Assembly (NCBI GenBank): GCA_963573385.1
Contig: CAUYLG010026864.1
Span: 1 to 64,000, forward strand
Direction of reading: 5' to 3'
DNA length: 64,000 nucleotides
Source: Cacajao melanocephalus
Lineage: Eukaryota > Chordata > Mammalia > Primates > Pitheciidae
Positions 58,399 to 64,000 of this stretch are shown here, in pieces. The notes beneath the pieces were generated by a model that was given only the letters and a program-made list of their open reading frames with translations, was not told where the DNA came from and searched no databases. Position numbers and translations under genes: made by a program. The number at the start of each line of letters is the position of its first letter. Positions within the stretch are counted from its first letter, which is position 1.

Positions 58399-60894
58399 GT
58401 CCCCAAATTTGCTCTCTACCATAAACACACAATACTGAAAAATTAATATATTTAGATGCCAAAAAATCCCAACAAAATCCCAGTCGTCATGTTATTGTTT
58501 AAATTCAATTTTTAAGTTATTTTAAAAATAATTTAGACCATGCAATATTTTCAAGAAGTCTGGTAAATTAAAATATCTAAGTAAGAAGAAGACATATAAA
58601 TACTTAAACTGTCTGAGATAATATTCAAAATGAATATACAGAATTTAATAACCGTCAATTCAGCTAGTCAAGAGAATATTAAGTAATATACATGTTAATA
58701 TTTAACTGAGTTCATTTTGCTTTTGATAAAGGTCAGAGATTCATTTATAGAACCATTATCTCTCAAATATAAAATGTTACATAGATAGTCTCTTACTTCT
58801 GAAAGCTACAGAATGGTGCTACATCAACCAGAAAGGGTTGAAAACAAAAATCAATGCAGTCAAAAGTAGAATGGCTAAAGTTAAACTATGTTTCAGAAAT
58901 AGGTTTGCTGTTGCTATTGCAAGAACTATGAGTTGGTCCACTAAATATTTTTAAATGGAACATGCATTTCTTTTTAATAAAAAAAATTATGTTTTACTAG
59001 TCATTTACTTTTACTTTAATGCATTTTGTAATTGTTAATTTCAACAAGAAATTAAATGAATGAATTTGTATATTAGTGACCACATTACTAAACAAAATCT
59101 TTGTGAGGTTTATATTGAATAAAAACCAGTACTTTCATCATTTTACAATAACAAAAAAAGTAATCAGGTCTTAAATATATATTAAATTAACTCTTTTTGT
59201 AGGATACTGTAACAAGATATGTATTACTGATTTGAGAGTATTTTCTTTGCATATCTGTAAGTGCTTCTTTTAAAGAGTATTTAATCATATTAGGATATTT
59301 TATAACAATTTTACTTGCTTCATGTTTGGTCTGGGGGAAGAATTTTTACCATGTGAAATATTTCATTTTTATTTCCTTTTTCATCCATATTTAACTTTTG
59401 ATAGTTACTTTTTTCTTTAATGTGAAACATATTTTTGTGGACTTTAAATAACAGTTATAAGCAGGCAGGTGTGAGTATTTGAGGTTGCTTAACTACAGGT
59501 CCTTGGATGAAGGCTCTTTCTTTTATTGGTATAGTCAATGTCATAGTTATTTGGTTGTGATACGTATTCTAGGACTCAGTTCTTTTTTTCTTCTTCCTCG
59601 GTGTTACAAAAGCTGCTATGGGTGTTTTTCCCTTCCGGATGTTCCTGTCTTTCAGGGAATGGTACTCCTCCAACACTGTCATGTGGAAGTTTAGACTCTT
59701 CTTTACTGAAAAGCCCCAGCCCATTTCCAGGTTCCTGGAGTTAGTTCTGCTGGATTTGAGTTTATTTTCCTACTCACAGATAATTTGAAATGTGTTGTCT
59801 TTCTATCTCATTGTTATGCGACAAGTATGGGTGATATTATGTCCTCTCCTTGTTGTTCAGGGTGGTTTTATTGCAAAATGTGTGGCGAGATTCAGATTTA
59901 GGAGGCTGTCATTGTGCGCACTCTTTATTTAATCATCATTCTTTTCACTAACAATAGAAATTATTTTAAATATAGAACCATTATATAGAAAATAATAATT
60001 ATCTGTTCTGGATTTTCTAGTCAGTGATTATAAAGACAATACTTTAAACATAGACTTTAAGGAACAATTTTGGAAGAAAAAACACGACATTCCCAGTCTG
60101 ATTTAATCTTCGCTATCTTTCACATTTCAGGCATAAAACATTAATACAGTGTGTTGATTCATTTCAATCATGTTATTAATCAGTATTCTTTTGGAAGTTT
60201 CTTGCTGGAATTTTAAAAAACGAGAAAAACTATAACTTCCGATAGAAATTGTGTATCAGCCTCACAGTTTATTTTTTACTTCACCACATCACCAAAAATT
60301 CCTTAAGAGGTGTGATCTTGAAGATTTTTTTACCTTCAGTGCTTCCGAATCCACATCATTCTTTTAGATTGCTTATTCCAAGAAACAAGTCAATGCATAA
60401 TATTATTTGGATGATAATTATCTCCTGTTTTATTTGTCTTTAGTTTTCCACCTACAATTGCAACAGTCACTAGCTATCAAAAGGTCTCAAAGAAGAAAAT
60501 TATGGCTTTGAGACTTTTGTTAAGAGGCTATCAAAATCTGATTTGTAGGGTGTAGAATGAGCTATTTCAGTAGCATTTACTATTTATGTTAATTATAACA
60601 TGTCATGATACTATTTATGTTAATTGTGAAAAGTGTTCTCTAACTTTGTTAGAGAATATAACATTGTATTTCATTACTAATGCACAACATTTTCATTATA
60701 GATGTTCAAACCAGGTTTATCATTATAAATTACTTTATCAATTATTCAACAAATATTAACTCAGCATCTACTGTACTTAGTTTAGAAAATAATGATGAAT
60801 ATGTTATTGTCTCAGTATTCAAGGCAGCAGTGAATCCATCATTCGAATGCAGGAAGAATTTAGAGCAGCAATGTCTGTGTTGAATTAAATTAAA
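58399..60894. other. AT-rich DNA with an unassigned less AT-rich patch
   Basis: 59455-59920 is richer in G+C and pyrimidine ('cccttccggatgttcctgtc', 'aaaagccccagcccatttcc') and could be an old LTR or LINE fragment I do not recognise. The forward 71-codon frame at 59479-59694 in it has no known domain. A 17-bp word actatttatgttaatt repeats at 60579 and 60610. Confidence 0.35.
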
Positions 60895-60898
60895 TTAA

Positions 60899-61306
60899 AC
60901 TTGGCCTGAGGCTGTCTCTGTACTTTGAGTTTATATGCAGCAAACTGCAAGCAACTTCGTATATTCTTAGCAACCTAAGGGTATATTCTTATAACAAGTA
61001 GCTGAGTTGCAGCCCATCATAGCAGCTGAGCCTCCGCCAATCATAGGCTTCAACTCTTCAGGTCATATGCCTATAAATCAAATGCCTCATGACATCATGC
61101 CCAAAAAAGGCAAATGCTGAGCTGAAATCAATCAAGCTGTTTCTATAAATCACTCCCTTTTTCCATCTATAAATGCAGCCTGCCCACATTGCTAGGTAGA
61201 ACTCTCTGAACCTCTCCTGGTTCTGAGTGCTACCTAATTCATTAATCATTTTCTTTTTCAAATAAACTATGCTAAGGTTAGTATGTCTATGATTTTTTCT
61301 TTTAAC
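60899..61306 (+). mobile_element. ERVL LTR (MLT2-like)
   Basis: The right part is characteristic: 'cctctcctggttctgagtgc', 'taattcattaatcattttct', 'aaataaactatgctaaggtt', and the end 'ttttttcttttaaca' at 61306. Upstream, 'gagcctccgccaatcatagg' and repeated 'ctataaatc' words fit the U3 end. The left end is uncertain. The 106-codon reverse frame at 61058-61378 runs antisense and has no domain. Confidence 0.6.
61037..61078 (+). promoter_or_regulatory. MLT2-like LTR core promoter candidate
   Basis: CCAAT (61037-61041) followed 31 bp later by TATAAA (61073-61078), with an AATAAA poly(A) signal downstream at 61261-61266, gives a complete U3-R layout. Confidence 0.5.
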
Positions 61307-64000
61307 ATCTAGTAGCTTAATTTCCCTTTCACCTGCTTTTATTTGAGATGCACGTTTATTTGCAGTGGATTGGGACATAGTGATAAAATGATTAAAATAG
61401 ATTAAAATCAGAGCATCTGATTTCCCAGTTTCTCACAAACTAAAGCACAATCACTACCTCAAGGATGTTGCTGTATAAGGAATGATTAGAAAGAAAGCAG
61501 GCAGTTGCAGTTCAATGATCAAATTAAAAATAGGTGTGGCAGAGGTACTAAGAAAAAGAATACCTTGGAACTCTGGAAGAATAGTTGCCAAATTTGGGAT
61601 GTGGTCAAGGGACAAGAGATGTTCAAGCATCGTAAGTTGAATAGAATTCCAGATTGAAGGAACAAAGTCAATCCAGAGATAAGTCTTCTCTGGAAAGGAA
61701 ATATTAAGTAAGCCTGCTTTATAAAGTGTGGGAGATAAGAGTAGGTAGAGTGAAAATGTGAAATTTAAAGAATTGACAAATACCTTAAGTCTCACAGAGA
61801 TCAATGCAGAGTTTAAAGCAACATTCATGTTTTAGAATAGACACTTTGTCTACATTATGCAAAATTAAGGAATGGGGCTGCAAATGTGGAAAGTGGAATC
61901 TATACAGTCATCCAGAAAGATATTATGATGTCCTAAAATATGTAAGATGATACAGTCTTAGAAAAATAGACACATAATGGTTAACTTTAAGAATTATTTT
62001 AAATAATATGATCAGTTTAGTCTTTCAGACACTAACTTTCACAATGGTGAAAGACACATCTTAAAACAAGGTGTTCAAACAAGAAAAGGCATTGGAAAAT
62101 AGTACAGTGAGTTACATGGTTACATGCAATTCACATTAAATTGTGTAAACATTAAAATTCATGTGAAAGATGTAATACAAATTTTATTTTATATAGTGCA
62201 AAAATTTATTTTCTGATAATCAAAATATTACATAAATAGCTTGACATCCTCTTACTGTTTTATCCCTAATAAAATAATCATTTAAATCCAAAGTAACACA
62301 ATGAGAATACTCATTTAAGTACATACCAATGAACAGTGTTAAGGAAAATAATTTGAGATAATCACTGTTATCTGTTTATCTAAAGCAATGGATGAATAAA
62401 TCAACTAAATAGTATGTGTTAAACAAACGGATTCAAACATACAAGAAATATTGTGAGCAGCCCAAAATATTTATATTAATTTAGAGGTTTCTTACTTTTT
62501 AGTGACATGCTGTCTATTTTCCATGATATTTTAAACATCTCAAAAATGATTTTATCATGAAATTTATAACCAAGTGTACATAATTCACTGACTTCAGAAA
62601 AACTGTTTTCTTTCTTACCTCTAATCTTCCATCTCTATTCCCTTGATATGTTAGCTTTTACCAGCTTTCTGAAGTAGGGCACTGTTTCCCCCAGAGCTTG
62701 CAAAACAATATAAAATAAATGGAAAGCTGGCATAAAAGAATACCTGTGCTGTAATGAGATAAAAGCAGATAGTCCAAATGAATTTAAAAAAAATACAACA
62801 CCTTGCTCATCTTGCTTCCTTATATTTTCAGAGAACATAATATATTAACTGCTTTGGTAACTAGCAGTCCTCATGAAGAATGTACTTTTATTTTGCTTAG
62901 TTTTGAAACATTTTTTGAAAGAGAATTTGACAGAAAAGTAACAATTAAGATTTTGTAGGTAGGAGAATCTTTCATCTTACAACATTTTTTATTTATTTGT
63001 AAATAAAGCATGGCAAATCGGGTCTAAGAGATTGAATTATGCCATCTGAATATTTTAAAAGTCAAACACTGGGATTTAACCTAAAATTTCTTGTTAAACA
63101 TTCTTCTAGATTATATTTTCTTTCAGTGATTGATAAACTTTTTGTGAAGGAAGTAACTAAAATGAAGTAGCACTAATACTGAATTTTGTTTCTAGAAGTT
63201 GACATCCAGGAGGGTTTGAATTCAATAAGAATTTTTTTGAGTAAATTGTGTGTATAATGAACTCGACACCCCTTGGAATGATCCAGACCAGAGTAGCTAT
63301 ATCTTTAGAATGGTAGGCTTTGGTGTTCATATGATATTTTTCATTTTTTTCATGTGTAGATAACGTGTGATTTTACACACTACCTAAGCCAATCTTAAAT
63401 ACCTAAATTGAGGCCATTTAGGCACAGAATACTGCTTATTTGAACCTAGGTACTAGGAAAGTATTTTCTTTCAATGTATTCTATTCATTATAGGAAAGAG
63501 AGATGGATTACACCTTTGTAGTTGAAAGATGGATCTCCATAGAGGGATAAAATAATATATTATTTGACAGGTTTATTTTTAGTTCAGTGACTCTACATTA
63601 TTTCAAGTACAGGAAAGTGTCTTTAAGGTATTTCATAGTGGCTGTTTATACGGCAATACATTCATTGCTGTGTATCAAATAGAAAAGAGACTATTATTGG
63701 TCTTATGTGAATTAATAAAAAAGGTCTTTGTCCATTTAAATGGTATTATATAGTGGTATTATCTGATGTAATTTACCGGATAAGATGCTCCCTAAATATG
63801 TGACACATGGAATGTATTTTGCTTCTTCTCTGCTTTAAGAACTAATTAATCTATGGCCCAGTAAACCCACATAAGGCATTGAAAGTTTCCTCAGCATCAC
63901 ATTCTATGCAGTCACAAACTATCAAGGAGCTGTAACATTCAACATGAAATTTTGCTTTGGTTATACTGGTAAATCAAGCAGCTTATGAGCAAAGCTTCAA
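61307..64000. other. Unique AT-rich DNA, no feature recognised
   Basis: A reverse 124-codon frame at 61454-61828 is the longest in this stretch. Its translation is hydrophobic and leucine-rich but matches nothing I know and has no splice or promoter context. No other feature. Confidence 0.4.

Noticed and set aside
61454..61828. 124-codon minus-strand frame
   Set aside because: No recognisable domain, no nearby promoter or poly(A) layout, and surrounded by non-coding AT-rich DNA. Kept only as a note.

Overview
The window is primate genomic DNA, most likely human. Evidence for this is several full-length and partial Alu elements (two with the AluY-style sequence 'gagaccatcctggctaacat'), L1PA/L1PB-type LINE-1s, MST/THE1-type MaLR LTRs, a MER52-type LTR and a MADE1 mariner-derived hairpin. 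The background is AT-rich and peppered with microsatellites. I find no protein-coding host gene, no exon with convincing splice signals or conserved protein, and no tRNA, rRNA or snRNA gene. The long open frames are transposon remnants, antisense shadows of transposons, or low-complexity tracts. It looks like an intergenic or deep-intronic stretch of a gene-poor, L1-rich domain. I cannot place it on a chromosome from sequence alone.

Layout. 0-1.5 kb: 3' part of L1 ORF1 (open from the left edge) and a damaged ORF2 endonuclease piece. 1.5-9.8 kb: mostly unique AT-rich DNA with a MIR, two MaLR-type LTRs on the minus strand, a 3'-truncated Alu, an L1 tail and a full-length Alu inserted in a MIR. 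9.9-17.3 kb: an L2 split by tandem repeats, an old AluJ, two oppositely oriented MST/THE1 LTRs, an L1/Alu chimera and another MIR. 17.3-25 kb: the most complex part, with MADE1, a truncated Alu, an ERV2-like LTR, a 1.57-kb MER52-type solo LTR with a TTAG target-site duplication (TSD), a second ERV2-like LTR, local duplicated blocks in non-collinear order, and an L1 with both ends and TSDs but about 5 kb missing inside. 25-38 kb: L1M and L2 fossils on the minus strand, an ERV1-like LTR, and a 943-bp-offset local duplication. 38.5-41.4 kb: three L1 tails in a row, all plus strand. 42.2-43.4 kb: an 855-bp ERV2-like solo LTR with a 6-bp TSD, then an Alu. 45.6-50.9 kb: a nearly complete old L1M split by a MaLR LTR, followed by an inverted L1M piece. 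51.6-56.6 kb: two L1 pieces head-to-tail, the second carrying two young Alus and ending in a 260-bp purine tract with 14 perfect GGAA units. 56.6-64 kb: mostly unique DNA with one Alu and one ERVL/MLT2-like LTR.

No genes here work together as a pathway. What function there is would be regulatory: LTR promoters (MER52-type and MLT2-like copies keep CCAAT and TATA-like boxes and a poly(A) signal), the GGAA microsatellite, the MADE1 hairpin and a G-rich L1 3' UTR. Subfamily names are given from memory of consensus sequences and need a RepeatMasker run to confirm.
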